Below are positions 50,734 through 59,962 of a stretch of 64,000 nt of DNA, piece by piece. The notes under the pieces are model-generated. The model was not told the DNA's origin. It was given only the letters and a program-made list of their open reading frames with translations, and made no database searches. Origin of the DNA: Caproiciproducens sp. CPB-2 (GTDB lineage: Bacteria; Bacillota; Clostridia; Oscillospirales; Acutalibacteraceae). The position numbers and the translations under genes were made by a program. Within the stretch, counting starts at the first letter, position 1. Each line of letters starts with the position of its first letter. The stretch spans positions 3,038,001 through 3,102,000 of the forward strand of contig NZ_CP142860.1 in the NCBI RefSeq assembly GCF_036287215.1, written 5' to 3'.

Positions 50734-51102
50734 TCACAGCACTTCAGGGGCAAGACTTAAAATTTTCAGATAGTCTTTGTCGCGCAGTTCTCTGGCTACG
50801 GGCCCGAAAATACGCGTTCCCCTCGGATTTTTATCGTCTTTGATGAGGACAGCCGCATTTTCGTCAAAGCGGATGTATGTTCCATCATCACGGCGGACGC
50901 CGAAAGCAGTGCGAACAATGACTGCCTTAACGACTTCGCCTTTTTTAACGGTGCCGCCCGGAGCCGCTTTTTTAACGGAAGCGACCACCACGTCACCTAT
51001 ATTGGCATACCTTCTGCCGGTACCGCCGAGAACGCGGATGCACATAAGCTGCTTCGCGCCGGTGTTGTCGGCAACGTTGAGGTAAGTCTGCTGTTGAATC
51101 AC
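50734..51102 (-). CDS. rplN: 50S ribosomal protein L14
   Basis: 122 residues; [20 protein letters not shown] and the [20 protein letters not shown] end. Confidence 0.98.
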   Translation of the reverse strand: MIQQQTYLNVADNTGAKQLMCIRVLGGTGRRYANIGDVVVASVKKAAPGGTVKKGEVVKAVIVRTAFGVRRDDGTYIRFDENAAVLIKDDKNPRGTRIFGPVARELRDKDYLKILSLAPEVL

Positions 51103-51130
51103 AGTGCGTTCCTCCTTTGCTTAAAGCCAA

Positions 51131-51388
51131 TTACTTGGCTTTCTCTATAATCTCGACGAGACGCCATCTTTTCTCTTTGCTGAGGGGACGGGTCTCCATC
51201 ACACGCACGCGGTCACCGATTGTGCATTCATTGTTTTCATCATGTGCTTTCAGCTTCACGGTACGCTTGATAATTTTGTTGTAAAGCGGATGCTTTACCC
51301 TGTTTTCTATTGCAACCACGATGGTCTTATCCATCTTGTTGCTGACGACCTTGCCAATCTCTGCTTTTCTAATATTCCGATCGCTCAC
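51131..51388 (-). CDS. rpsQ: 30S ribosomal protein S17
   Basis: 85 residues; [20 protein letters not shown] and [20 protein letters not shown]-fold signature. Confidence 0.98.
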   Translation of the reverse strand: MSDRNIRKAEIGKVVSNKMDKTIVVAIENRVKHPLYNKIIKRTVKLKAHDENNECTIGDRVRVMETRPLSKEKRWRLVEIIEKAK

Positions 51389-51407
51389 AGATTAATCCTC
51401 CCTTCCG

Positions 51408-51614
51408 TTACGCATTGGCGCTGTCCTTGATTTCGATCTCGCGCAAAATTGTTTTGACACGGGCGATATCCTTTTTGACAGCGGAGATACGCATCGGGTT
51501 ATCGAGCTGATTAATGGCAAGTTGGAAACGCAGGTTGAAAAGCTCGGCCTTGAGGTCCTTAAGCTTACTTTCCAGTTCTGCTGTCGTTAATTCTCTGACT
51601 TCTGAGGCCTTCAT
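51408..51614 (-). CDS. rpmC: 50S ribosomal protein L29
   Basis: A 68-residue two-helix protein; [20 protein letters not shown] is diagnostic. Its first base overlaps the rplP stop codon. Confidence 0.98.
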   Translation of the reverse strand: MKASEVRELTTAELESKLKDLKAELFNLRFQLAINQLDNPMRISAVKKDIARVKTILREIEIKDSANA

Positions 51615-52039
51615 TACTGCTCACCACCCGTTTCTTCCTTCTTAACAAACTTGCACTTAATCGGCAGTTTGTTGGACGCCAGACGTAAAGCTTCTTTTGC
51701 AGTTTCTTCCGAAACTCCGCCGATTTCAAACATGACTCTGCCCGGTTTTACAACTGCGACCCAGTACTCAGGGGAACCTTTACCGGAACCCATTCGGGTT
51801 TCAGCCGGCTTCTGAGTGATCGGCTTGTCTGGGAAAATCTTGATCCACACCTGGCCAAATCTTTTGCAGTAACGCGTCATGGCGACACGGGCCGCTTCGA
51901 TCTGGTTGGAGGTGATCCACGCCGGCTCTAAGGCCTGAAGGCCGTAATCGCCGTAAGTTACCTTATTCCCGCGGTAGCACTTTCCGGTCATACGGCCGCG
52001 ATGTACTTTGCGGTATTTTACACGCTTAGGCAACAGCAT
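51614..52039 (-). CDS. rplP: 50S ribosomal protein L16
   Basis: 141 residues; [20 protein letters not shown] start and [20 protein letters not shown]. One-base overlap with rpsC. Confidence 0.98.
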   Translation of the reverse strand: MLLPKRVKYRKVHRGRMTGKCYRGNKVTYGDYGLQALEPAWITSNQIEAARVAMTRYCKRFGQVWIKIFPDKPITQKPAETRMGSGKGSPEYWVAVVKPGRVMFEIGGVSEETAKEALRLASNKLPIKCKFVKKEETGGEQ

Positions 52040-52704
52040 TATTTACTGCCTCCTTCCTTACGAGGCTTGCGGTTGTCCACAAGGACTTCGCCTCTGTAAA
52101 TCCAGACCTTTACGCCAATGCGGCCGTAGGTTGTGGCGGCTTCGGCAAAACCGTAGTCGATGTCGGCACGGATGGTCTGAAGGGGAATGGTACCGTCGTG
52201 ATACTGTTCGCGTCTTGCGATTTCAGCACCGCCCAAACGGCCGGACACCTGGGTTTTGATACCCTTGGCGCCGAGCTTCATCGCGCGGCCGATGCACTGC
52301 TTCATCGCACGGCGGAAAGAAATTCTCTTTTCGAGCTGCTGCGCAATGTTCTCTGCGACGAGCTGCGCGTTCAGGTCGGGGGACTTTACCTCTACAATGT
52401 TGATTGTAACAGGCTTCTTGAGGATGCTCTCGCACTGAAGACGGAGCTTCTCAATTTCCGCGCCGCCCCTGCCGATTACCATGCCCGGCTTGGCGCAGTG
52501 AATGTGAACGCGAACCTTGGAGGCGTCACGCTCAATTTCGATTTTCGGAATCCCGGCCGGATAAAGCTGCTTTTTCAGCACCTTGCGCAGATTGTGGTCT
52601 TCAACGAGGGTATCGCCGAAAACGCTGTCCTTCGCGAACCAGCGGGAATCCCAGTCTTTAATGATGCCCACGCGAAACCCGTGGGGATTGATTTTCTGGC
52701 CCAT
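52039..52704 (-). CDS. rpsC: 30S ribosomal protein S3
   Basis: 221 residues; [20 protein letters not shown] start, KH domain ([15 protein letters not shown]) and the C-terminal [12 protein letters not shown]. Confidence 0.98.
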   Translation of the reverse strand: MGQKINPHGFRVGIIKDWDSRWFAKDSVFGDTLVEDHNLRKVLKKQLYPAGIPKIEIERDASKVRVHIHCAKPGMVIGRGGAEIEKLRLQCESILKKPVTINIVEVKSPDLNAQLVAENIAQQLEKRISFRRAMKQCIGRAMKLGAKGIKTQVSGRLGGAEIARREQYHDGTIPLQTIRADIDYGFAEAATTYGRIGVKVWIYRGEVLVDNRKPRKEGGSK

Positions 52705-52724
52705 AGTTTACCTCCTCTTCCGCC

Positions 52725-53069
52725 TTATTCTTTTTCCTTGAGCACGAGGGTAACGTGCGAAGATCTTTTTTCAATTCTGAACGCGCGACCCTGCGCTCTG
52801 GGACGAATGCGCTTGAGGATCGGGCCCGGACATACGAAGCATTCCGCAACGTAAAGTCTGGAAACATCCATATTGTGGTTATTCTCAGCGTTAGCCATGG
52901 CCGACTTCAATAATTTCTGAAGATATTCCGTAGCGGCCTTTGGTGTATTCTTGAGGATAGCCATTGCAACGTCAGCCGGCTTGTTGCGAATGAGATCAAG
53001 CACGATCTGGACCTTGCGGGGCGAAATACGGGCGTACTTTAAATAAGCCCTTGCTTCCATGCTATACAC
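52725..53069 (-). CDS. rplV: 50S ribosomal protein L22
   Basis: 114 residues; [19 protein letters not shown] and the extended exit-tunnel loop ([20 protein letters not shown]). Confidence 0.98.
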   Translation of the reverse strand: MYSMEARAYLKYARISPRKVQIVLDLIRNKPADVAMAILKNTPKAATEYLQKLLKSAMANAENNHNMDVSRLYVAECFVCPGPILKRIRPRAQGRAFRIEKRSSHVTLVLKEKE

Positions 53070-53081
53070 TCCTTTCGGCCG

Positions 53082-53363
53082 TTATTTTGTCGGCGATGAT
53101 GTTTTGGAACCGGAATGTCCCTTGAAGGTTCTGGTTGGGGCAAACTCGCCGAGCTTGTGACCGACCATATCTTCCGTTACATAGACCGGAACATGCTTGC
53201 GGCCGTCGTGGACCGCGATTGTATGGCCAACGAAATCAGGGAAAATAATGGAAGCCCTGCTCCATGTTTTGATGATTTTCTTTTCGCCGGCCGCGTTCAT
53301 TTCTTGAATCCTTTTAAGCAGCACAGGCTGAACATAAGGACCCTTTTTTATGCTTCTGCCCAT
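53082..53363 (-). CDS. rpsS: 30S ribosomal protein S19
   Basis: 93 residues; [39 protein letters not shown] and [14 protein letters not shown]. Confidence 0.98.
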   Translation of the reverse strand: MGRSIKKGPYVQPVLLKRIQEMNAAGEKKIIKTWSRASIIFPDFVGHTIAVHDGRKHVPVYVTEDMVGHKLGEFAPTRTFKGHSGSKTSSPTK

Positions 53364-53389
53364 AGATGATAAGCTCCTTTCTGTACGCC

Positions 53390-54223
53390 TTATTTGCCGT
53401 TTCTGCGCTTGACGATAAATTTATCGGAGCGGTGGTGGTGAGCGCGGGTCTTGTAGCCGAGAGCCGGTTTACCCCACGGGGTAACAGGTCCCGGACGGCC
53501 CACGGGGGATTTGCCTTCGCCGCCGCCGTGCGGGTGGTCGTTCGGGTTCATAACGGAACCGCGGACTGTCGGTCTCCATCCCATGTGGCGTTTGCGTCCG
53601 GCCTTGCCGAGCTTCACGTTCTCATGGTCGATATTGCTGACCTGGCCGATGGTGGCCATGCAGGTGACCGGCACGTTGCGAAGTTCGCCGGAAGGCAGCC
53701 TCAGAAGAGCCATTCCGTTTTCCTTCGCCATCAGCTGAGCCATGTTGCCGGCGGCGCGCGCCAGCTGGGCGCCCTTGCCCGGATAAAGCTCAACGTTGTG
53801 GATAAAGGTACCGACCGGGATATTTTCAAGCGGAAGCGCGTTGCCGGGCTTGATATCCGCCGCGGCGCCGGATACAACAACGTCGCCGACCTTCAAGCCG
53901 TTCGGAGCGATGATGTATCTTTTTTCGCCGTCCTCATACTGCACGAGGGCAATAAAGGCCGAACGGTTCGGGTCGTACTCAATGGTGAGAACGCTGCCCG
54001 GCGCGTCGAACTTCTGACGCTTAAAGTCGATGATACGATACTTTTTACGGTTTCCGCCACCGCGGTGGCGGACTGTAATTCTACCGTAACTGTTGCGGCC
54101 GGATTTGTTGCTGATGGAAGTCAGCAGGCTCTTTTCCGGTGCAACCTTGCTCAGACCGGAATAGTCCGTAACGGACATATTGCGTCTGGAAGCCGTGGTA
54201 GGTTTAAAGTTAATAATAGGCAT
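53390..54223 (-). CDS. rplB: 50S ribosomal protein L2
   Basis: 277 residues; [18 protein letters not shown] and the peptidyl-transferase-centre region [20 protein letters not shown]. Confidence 0.98.
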   Translation of the reverse strand: MPIINFKPTTASRRNMSVTDYSGLSKVAPEKSLLTSISNKSGRNSYGRITVRHRGGGNRKKYRIIDFKRQKFDAPGSVLTIEYDPNRSAFIALVQYEDGEKRYIIAPNGLKVGDVVVSGAAADIKPGNALPLENIPVGTFIHNVELYPGKGAQLARAAGNMAQLMAKENGMALLRLPSGELRNVPVTCMATIGQVSNIDHENVKLGKAGRKRHMGWRPTVRGSVMNPNDHPHGGGEGKSPVGRPGPVTPWGKPALGYKTRAHHHRSDKFIVKRRNGK

Positions 54224-54301
54224 TAGGTTTCACACTCCTCATGATGGCTTTGCGGGGAATGCCCTTTCCCCATCCTTGCCTCTGCGTTTTTCGGGCAGAG
54301 T

Positions 54302-54592
54302 TTACATCATGCCTTCAAAAAACTCGATGGTCTTACTGTCGGCGGTAAGGGTGACGTAGGCTTTCTTCCAGGAAGGAGTATAGCCCTCGTTTTTGCCCTG
54401 ACGGCGGAGCTGGCCCCTTACGTGCAGGGTGTTTACCTTGCCGACCTTTACTCCGAAGAGGGTCTCAACCGCTCTTGCAATATCGATTTTTGTGGCATCC
54501 TTGGCAACTTCAAAGGCATATTTTTTCATGCCGATGCCGGCCATGCTTTTTTCGGTGATAATGGGGCGGATAATAATGTCCTGTGCTGCCAT
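54302..54592 (-). CDS. rplW: 50S ribosomal protein L23
   Basis: 96 residues; IIRPIITEKSM start and the GKVNTLHVRGQLRRQGKNEG loop. One-base overlap with rplD. Confidence 0.98.
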   Translation of the reverse strand: MAAQDIIIRPIITEKSMAGIGMKKYAFEVAKDATKIDIARAVETLFGVKVGKVNTLHVRGQLRRQGKNEGYTPSWKKAYVTLTADSKTIEFFEGMM

Positions 54593-55215
54593 TATGCGTA
54601 CACCTCCTCGATCTGGGCTACGGCATCCTTCAGCACGATAAACTTGTCGGCGTTCAGGATGTCATAGACATTCAGGGTGTTGGCCATTGCCGTTTTCACG
54701 CCCGGGATATTCTTAGCCGAAGCGATCACCTTTTCGTTCACTTCCGGAAGAACGATGAGCGCCTTTTTCCCGGAGCCGATCGCCTTGAGCATTGCCGCGA
54801 TGGTCTTGGTCTTATACTCGTCAAGTGAAATCCCGTCAAGCACGACCAGCTCGTTGTCGATCACCTTGCTTGAAAGAGCTGACTTCATGGCAAGACGTCT
54901 TACCTTTTTGTTTAAGGAATAGCTGTAGTCGCGCGGCTTCGGAGCAAATACGATACCGCCGTGAGTCCACTGCGGTGAACGTGTGGAGCCCTGTCTTGCG
55001 TGACCGGTGCCCTTCTGTCTCCACGGCTTTCTGCCGCCGCCCGAAACTTCGGCGCGGGTCAGTGCCGACTGTGTGCCCTGGCGCTGGTTCGCAAGGTAGT
55101 TGACCACCATGTCGTGCAGAACCTTCGCGTTGGGTTCAATTCCGAATATGGCTTCGGAAAGGTCGATCTTCTCTACTTCTTTACCGGCCATATCAAGTAC
55201 TGCTACTGTAGGCAT
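54592..55215 (-). CDS. rplD: 50S ribosomal protein L4
   Basis: 207 residues; ALTRAEVSGGGRKPWRQKGT and ARQGSTRSPQWTHGG exit-tunnel loop. In E. coli L4 represses its own operon through the S10 leader, which is relevant to the hairpins listed upstream of rpsJ. Confidence 0.98.
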   Translation of the reverse strand: MPTVAVLDMAGKEVEKIDLSEAIFGIEPNAKVLHDMVVNYLANQRQGTQSALTRAEVSGGGRKPWRQKGTGHARQGSTRSPQWTHGGIVFAPKPRDYSYSLNKKVRRLAMKSALSSKVIDNELVVLDGISLDEYKTKTIAAMLKAIGSGKKALIVLPEVNEKVIASAKNIPGVKTAMANTLNVYDILNADKFIVLKDAVAQIEEVYA

Positions 55216-55233
55216 TCCAAATTCCTCCTTCCC

Positions 55234-55866
55234 TTACGCCTTAACGCTGTCATGGATTACTACGATTCCGCCGTTCGGTCCGGGAACTGCGCCCTTGATA
55301 GCAATCAGATTGTTTTCCGCATCCACTTTGGCAACGGTCAGATTCTGAACCGTTACCTTCTCGGCGCCCAGGTGGCCGGCCATTTTAAGGCCGGGGTACA
55401 CTCTCGACGGGTCCGAGCAGGAACCGTTGGAACCGCCATGGCGGGCAACAGGGCCGGAACCATGGGTTTCCTTGAGCCTCTGGAAATTCCAGCGCTTGAT
55501 AACGCCGGCGTACCCTTTACCTTTGCTCGTGCCGGTGACGTCTATCTTGTCGCCCGCCGCGAACGTGTCCGCCTTGACAAGATCACCCACGTTGTAAGCT
55601 TCCGTGTTTTCCACGCGGAACTCCCTGAGGGTTTTCTTGGGAGCGACGTCCGCCTTTGCAAAGTGGCCCTTCAGGGGCTTCGTGACCTTGTTCGGCTTCA
55701 AATCGCCGTAGCCCATCTGGACCGCCGCGTAACCGTCGTTTTCAACCGTCTTTTTCTGTGAGATCACACAGGGGCCGGCCTGAACAACCGTTACGGGGAT
55801 GACATTTCCCTTTTCGTCGAAAATCTGCGTCATGCCGATTTTCTTGCCGATGATACCTTTTTGCAT
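55234..55866 (-). CDS. rplC: 50S ribosomal protein L3
   Basis: 210 residues; [18 protein letters not shown] start and [17 protein letters not shown]. Confidence 0.98.
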   Translation of the reverse strand: MQKGIIGKKIGMTQIFDEKGNVIPVTVVQAGPCVISQKKTVENDGYAAVQMGYGDLKPNKVTKPLKGHFAKADVAPKKTLREFRVENTEAYNVGDLVKADTFAAGDKIDVTGTSKGKGYAGVIKRWNFQRLKETHGSGPVARHGGSNGSCSDPSRVYPGLKMAGHLGAEKVTVQNLTVAKVDAENNLIAIKGAVPGPNGGIVVIHDSVKA

Positions 55867-55935
55867 TATTTTACCTCCTATGCAGGTTATTGGTTGGCGT
55901 TTGCCAACTTGACCTCGGCCGCGGGTCGGTTAAAA

Positions 55936-56247
55936 TCAGAGTTTGATCTCTATTTCAACACCGGCGGGGAGCTCTAGACCCATCAAAGCCTCTACGGTTT
56001 TGTTGGATGGTCTGAGAATGTCGATAAGTCTCTTGTGCGTTCTCATCTCGAATTGCTCGCGGCTGTCCTTGTACTTGTGAACAGCGCGCAGGATCGTGAT
56101 GATCTGCTTTTCCGTCGGGAGCGGGACGGGTCCGGAAACCCTTGCGCCCGTGCGCTTCGCTGTCTGTACAATCTTTTCAGCCGACTGATCAACCAACTGA
56201 TGATCGTAACCCTTAATTCTTATCCTGATTTTCTCCTTGACTGCCAC
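55936..56247 (-). CDS. rpsJ: 30S ribosomal protein S10
   Basis: 103 residues from a GTG start at 56247 behind AAGGAGGCGAUUCACA; the longer frame upstream is leader sequence. [20 protein letters not shown] and the [11 protein letters not shown] loop are diagnostic. First gene of the cluster. Confidence 0.97.
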   Translation of the reverse strand: MAVKEKIRIRIKGYDHQLVDQSAEKIVQTAKRTGARVSGPVPLPTEKQIITILRAVHKYKDSREQFEMRTHKRLIDILRPSNKTVEALMGLELPAGVEIEIKL

Positions 56248-56330
56248 TGTGAATCGCCTCCTTATTGTAGTTGGCGGGCGGCGTTTTTTAAATCCTAACA
56301 CTGTGCCGGGTGTTCCCTCTTAACACATTG

Positions 56331-56364
56331 AAAAACCGGATTCACTTTTACAAGTTAAATCCGG
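56331..56364 (-). terminator. Terminator-like hairpin 2 in the S10 leader
   Basis: On the minus strand CCGGATT (56364-56358) pairs with AATCCGG (56342-56336) with an inner CTT/AAG, followed by TTTTT. Confidence 0.7.
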
Positions 56365-56374
56365 GTATAGGCAT

Positions 56375-56444
56375 AAAAAACGTCTGAGCATAATAAGAGC
56401 ATAGACGCGGAAATCCGCATACCGATCCTCTTATCGCACGCTCA
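56375..56444 (-). terminator. Terminator-like hairpin 1 in the S10 leader
   Basis: On the minus strand a long stem with TGAGC/GCTCA at the base, ATAAGAG/CTCTTAT in the middle and GCGGA/TCCGC at the tip, followed by GACGTTTTTT. Confidence 0.7.
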
Positions 56445-56551
56445 AAGTATCTGTCGCCCGGTTTAAAATCGGACATACTCCACGGAAAAACCGGCCTGTT
56501 TCAGCCGCAACCTCCCGCTTCATCGCATATCTGTCGCAGTCGTGCTTGATT

Positions 56552-56580
56552 ATAATACCATAAAAGAGCCTGTTATGCAA
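56552..56580 (-). promoter_or_regulatory. Promoter of the S10-spc-alpha cluster
   Basis: TTGCAT (56580-56575), a 17-base spacer and TATTAT (56557-56552) on the minus strand, about 300 bases upstream of rpsJ. Confidence 0.65.
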
Positions 56581-56687
56581 TACTTATTTTCTCTTTATTG
56601 CAAGAAATTTATACACGATATTTGGTGATGTTGCCAAAAAAATTTTCAGCAATCAGCAGAAGAGGAATTTTCCATCAAAAGCGCTCC

Positions 56688-56930
56688 CTATTTCTGCTTT
56701 CTGCGCCTGCGGAGCAGATAAAAAGCAGCGGCCGCAAGGATTACACCCGCAACCAGTAAAATCCAAAGCCCGGCGTTAAAGGAGTGGAAAACCCAAATGG
56801 AAGTCGGACCGTCCGCGCCGCCGATGACGCCGGCCGACACGCCGTCCTCTCCGCCTTTTAGCAAATTGATTCCGGTGTAAAGCAATGCCCCCACACAGAT
56901 GCCGAACAGCGCCGCAAGAACCCGTTTCAT
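56688..56930 (-). CDS. Mini-protein with the decarboxylase-beta signature GADGPTSI
   Basis: 80 residues, ATG 56930 behind GGAGGGGCG. It has two predicted membrane helices (about 3-22 and 50-70) joined by a loop carrying GVIGGADGPTSIWVF, which is the hallmark motif of Na+-translocating decarboxylase beta subunits (compare GVIGAADGPTSILVSQ in the full-length protein at 61675). The rest of the beta subunit is absent and there is no sign of a broken longer gene. Tiny proteins of this type occur in other Clostridia; the function is unknown. Confidence 0.75.
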   Translation of the reverse strand: MKRVLAALFGICVGALLYTGINLLKGGEDGVSAGVIGGADGPTSIWVFHSFNAGLWILLVAGVILAAAAFYLLRRRRKQK

Positions 56931-57060
56931 CAAAACGCCCCTCCGTTTCCATTTTCGTTCATGCCAACCATTATAGATGCATTTTCCGAAAAAAGCAAAC
57001 AGAGGGGCCAAGATTCAATTTTAGGCGAAACGGACAAGGTCCTTCCTTTTCAAACGAGGC

Positions 57061-57903
57061 TTAGATAAAGTTCTTCCAGATCTCGTTGCCGGTAGCGTAG
57101 GGCTTCACCTGCGCATAGGTCAGGCTGAGCTTGACCAGGCGCTTTTCCGGTTTTGTAATCTGGAAAGCGAAGCCGACGTCGTATTTCGTGAAATAAATCG
57201 CGCCGGAATCCAGGGCGGACTTGATTACGCCTGCCGTCACGGACGGGGCGATATCGGAGCTCAGCTGCTGCTTCGCTGCGGTTTCCAGCAGCTTGTAAAA
57301 CGCGTCGTTTTTCGTGATCAGGTCTTTCATTTCCAGCGCGGCGCCGGTTTTCAGGTTAATGTTCATTGCCCGGAGCGTATGGACGTTCTCTCCTTTGGAG
57401 GAAAGCTTGACGTATTCGTTGAAGCCAAGGCTGAGGAAATTGGTCCCCTCATAGGTGACGTCGCTGTTTACCTTGACCGTGGTTTTGTCTTTTTTCGCGC
57501 CCGTCCCCAAAGAATTGATCGTCTTCAGCGCGGAGGTTTTGATTGCCGTATTCACCTTATCCGCGTTGCTGATTTTTCCGGAAAGCACCGGGTAGGTTGC
57601 GGAATAGGACATGTTGCCGTTCTTGTAGCTGTATTTTTCATCCTTCACCGTATAGGTCCCGTTGTTCAATCCGGAAACCGCCTTGTTATTTTCTACCCTC
57701 GGAGCCTGACTCGGTACGGTCGGCTTGCTGGAAGCTGCCGAAGAGGCCGAACCCGCGGAAGTCACGCCGCTTTGTCCCGCATCTGAAGCGGTCTGGCTGG
57801 AAGCGCCGGACACATCGTTCTGGGTTGGAGCAGCCTGCCCTTTACAGGCTGACATGGAAAGTACCATGGCAAGTGCGCAGATCAGCGCCCATAATTTTTT
57901 CAT
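57061..57903 (-). CDS. Lipoprotein with DUF3298/RsiV-like domain
   Basis: 280 residues. A lipoprotein signal peptide ends in the lipobox LSMSAC (C20), followed by a Ser/Ala/Thr-rich linker (to about residue 70) and a domain with the pattern of DUF4163-DUF3298 (ATYPVLSGKISNADKVNTAI; YAQVKPYATGNEIW at the end). Such domains occur in RsiV anti-sigma factors and in PdaC-like proteins, possibly binding peptidoglycan or lysozyme-like ligands. It has no catalytic domain, so a binding role is most likely. Single gene with its own promoter. Confidence 0.78.
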   Translation of the reverse strand: MKKLWALICALAMVLSMSACKGQAAPTQNDVSGASSQTASDAGQSGVTSAGSASSAASSKPTVPSQAPRVENNKAVSGLNNGTYTVKDEKYSYKNGNMSYSATYPVLSGKISNADKVNTAIKTSALKTINSLGTGAKKDKTTVKVNSDVTYEGTNFLSLGFNEYVKLSSKGENVHTLRAMNINLKTGAALEMKDLITKNDAFYKLLETAAKQQLSSDIAPSVTAGVIKSALDSGAIYFTKYDVGFAFQITKPEKRLVKLSLTYAQVKPYATGNEIWKNFI

Positions 57904-58128
57904 GGATGATTCACTCCTTTTAAGTATTTCTGTTTCTTCTTAATATCGGCAAACCGATGCGTGTCTCCGTATGCCGCAACGTATCCGGCAAAGCCCGGAT
58001 ACATACGAAATTTTCTAAAACATCTGCCAACGTTTCCTAATGCTACCATATCCGGCCGAAAAAATCAAATGACAAACCCGTTATGAAAATGACAATAATC
58101 CGCTTGTTTGTTACCTTTTGGAGAATAT

Positions 58129-58156
58129 ATTATACAGTATTTTCCACTTGAAACAA
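58129..58156 (-). promoter_or_regulatory. Putative promoter of the lipoprotein gene
   Basis: TTGTTT (58156-58151), a 16-base spacer and TATAAT (58134-58129) on the minus strand. Confidence 0.5.
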
Positions 58157-58183
58157 ATTCATTCAGTGAAATGAAATAAATAT

Positions 58184-58222
58184 ATGAAAATAAGGAAGCG
58201 GAAGGCAAATGTCTTCCGCTTC
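58184..58222 (-). terminator. Terminator of the sigma-LCP operon
   Basis: A 10-bp stem (58222-58213 with 58204-58195) is followed by a T-rich tail on the minus strand. Confidence 0.78.
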
Positions 58223-58260
58223 GCAGTGGATATGCAGGAATACGGCGGGTTTGGCGGGTT

Positions 58261-59325
58261 TCAGGATCCCTCGTTCCAGTAAATATACCGGATGAGGCTG
58301 TTCTGATATTTTTCGAGATCCGGAACCAGCACCGCCGTATTCGATTGCTGTATGGTAACCTGCTGCGCTGTATACAGATCCTCCGAAGGCCGGAAACAGC
58401 CGACCGGAAAGCTCCGGCATGCGTAAGCGTCCGTCCCCAGCTTCAGCGCGGTTTCCGTATTCAGGCTGGTCTTGACAAAGGGCAGCAGTTTTTCCGTAAG
58501 CGAGGCCAGAGAGTGCGCATCCATTGATTCCAGCCTGCTAATGATCCCCGCCGCCGCCGCCTGCATCCGCTGCAGCCTCGACTCCTCTCCGCCGATCTGG
58601 CGGATACGGGAATAGTACAGCGCCTGCTTGCCGGAAAGGGTCCGGTCCCCCGCGCTGATATCCCGTGCGGCGGGCTCGCCGGAATACCGGTTGACAAGGT
58701 CGGCCTCCTGTGCGGTCACGTTCACGGGAATCCCGCCCAGAGAATCGACGGCCTTGACAAAGCCGTTGTAGTCGATCACCGCGTAATCATCCACATCGAT
58801 CTTGAAATTCTGCTCGACCGTCTTTACGCTCAGTTCGGCGCCGCCAAGCTGATAAGCGGCATTCAGTTTGTTTTTCCCGTTCCCCGGGATTTCCACGTAC
58901 AGGTCGCGCGGGAAAGGCGTCAGAATCCACCGCTCGCTGCCTTTCCGGCGGTCGATGGAGAGAAGCATGATGCAGTCGCTGCGCCCGGCGCCGGTGCCGC
59001 CCGCGTCATCCACGCCCAGCACCAAAAGGTTGCGCACCTCGTCCTGATGATAAAGGCCGTTCACCAAAACCGGCTGCGCGTGGGAGGAGGAAAGGGATGC
59101 ATTCGGCGCGGACTCCCCGTTCCGGACGGTGCCGACGGGTTTTAACAGCTTCGGCACAAACGCGATCCCCAGTATCAAAACGGCCAGACAGGCTGCGCAG
59201 GCGGCAAGCGCCGGAAATCCCGACCGGCGTCTGTTCTGCGACGGCTTTCCGCCCATCACTTTATTCTTTAACTCTTCCCTTGCATGAATCCGGTTGACCG
59301 CATCGATAAAATCCTCTGTTTTCAT
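58261..59325 (-). CDS. LCP (LytR-CpsA-Psr) family protein coupled to an ECF sigma factor
   Basis: 354 residues: a cytoplasmic N-terminus of about 38 residues (EDFIDAVNRIHAREELKNKVM), one membrane helix (about 38-60), a linker, then an extracellular LCP domain (LLVLGVDDAGGTGAGRSDCI, PFPRDLYVEIPGNGKNKLNA, the Arg-rich RIRQIGGEESRLQRMQ). LCP enzymes attach undecaprenyl-linked polymers such as teichoic acids to peptidoglycan. The ATG overlaps the stop of the sigma gene (ATGA). The short N-terminal segment looks like those of anti-sigma factors, so this protein may also hold the sigma factor. Confidence 0.88.
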   Translation of the reverse strand: MKTEDFIDAVNRIHAREELKNKVMGGKPSQNRRRSGFPALAACAACLAVLILGIAFVPKLLKPVGTVRNGESAPNASLSSSHAQPVLVNGLYHQDEVRNLLVLGVDDAGGTGAGRSDCIMLLSIDRRKGSERWILTPFPRDLYVEIPGNGKNKLNAAYQLGGAELSVKTVEQNFKIDVDDYAVIDYNGFVKAVDSLGGIPVNVTAQEADLVNRYSGEPAARDISAGDRTLSGKQALYYSRIRQIGGEESRLQRMQAAAAGIISRLESMDAHSLASLTEKLLPFVKTSLNTETALKLGTDAYACRSFPVGCFRPSEDLYTAQQVTIQQSNTAVLVPDLEKYQNSLIRYIYWNEGS

Positions 59326-59810
59326 GATATCAGCTCCTCTCTCATCTGCAGCTTCAGTTTCTCCCGGCCCCGGTAAAGCGCCACCTTGACGGCATTTTCC
59401 TTCATCCCCAGAATGTCGGACATTTCCCTGATCTTATAGCCCTCAATATAATGAAGATACAAAACCGTTTTGTAGTTCGGCGGCAGCTCCATCAGCTGTT
59501 CCAGCACCTCGGTCTGTTCCGTGGTTTCGGCGTACTCGCCGATTTCCTCCAGCGATACGGTCTTCCTGAAAAAGAAACGCCTTCTTTTGTCCCGGCTGCC
59601 GTTTGTGGCCACCCGGATCAGCCACGCTTTTTCATGCTCCCCGCTGTGAAATTCGGGGCGCTTCTGCAAGTACTTCGCAAAGGTGTCCTGTACGACGTCC
59701 TCCGCGTCTTCCCGGTTGCAGAGAATGACCATGCAGAGCTTGAACAGCATATTCCCGTATAAATCATATTTCTCAGACAGATCGTCCGGGCGCGTTGCCT
59801 GTTTCCCCAT
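59322..59810 (-). CDS. ECF-type RNA polymerase sigma factor
   Basis: 162 residues with sigma region 2 (about 12-75, DAEDVVQDTFAKYLQK) and region 4 (about 105-160, LPPNYKTVLYLHYIEGYKIR and ENAVKVALYRGREKLK). The start ATG 59810 has AAAGGAG eight bases upstream. It is translationally coupled to the LCP gene, which is probably its membrane regulator, effector, or both. The target promoters are unknown. Confidence 0.93.
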   Translation of the reverse strand: MGKQATRPDDLSEKYDLYGNMLFKLCMVILCNREDAEDVVQDTFAKYLQKRPEFHSGEHEKAWLIRVATNGSRDKRRRFFFRKTVSLEEIGEYAETTEQTEVLEQLMELPPNYKTVLYLHYIEGYKIREMSDILGMKENAVKVALYRGREKLKLQMREELIS

Positions 59811-59893
59811 GGATTCATCTCCTTTCACGAACAACACGTTTATAAGGCCCAAAAGGTTACAGCATAAAAAATAATCATCATCACGGAACCTAT

Positions 59894-59925
59894 CAAAAAC
59901 AGCCGCGGAATCGTTCCGCGGCTGT
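59894..59925 (-). terminator. Terminator of proS
   Basis: A perfect 12-bp stem (59925-59914 with 59910-59899) followed by TTTTT on the minus strand. Confidence 0.85.
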
Positions 59926-59962
59926 GAGAGTGTCGAAAACCTGTCAGGCTGTTATTCCGTTA

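Larger units (their letters stand above)
56248..56550 (-). promoter_or_regulatory. S10-operon leader (about 300 bases)
   Basis: The transcribed leader before rpsJ. From its 5' end: a GCGACAGATA direct repeat (near 56545-56525 and 56456), a GGGAGG...CCGGTTT/AAACCGG stem (around 56505-56458), then two terminator-like hairpins (56375-56444 and 56331-56364). The leader has no ORF with an SD. It resembles ribosomal-protein leaders that attenuate their operon. Confidence 0.65.
57904..58260. other. Intergenic region with long leader of the lipoprotein gene
   Basis: About 357 bases. A 22-base hairpin (57981-58002, GTATCCGG/CCGGATAC), a sigma-A promoter at 58129-58156 and the terminator of the LCP gene at 58184-58222 lie here. 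TTGTCATTT occurs twice on the minus strand (near 58100 and 58077). No ORF. Confidence 0.6.

Noticed and set aside
56688..56930. Remnant of a full-length decarboxylase beta gene
   Set aside because: Clean start with SD, two complete helices and a normal stop, with no flanking homologous fragments in any frame.
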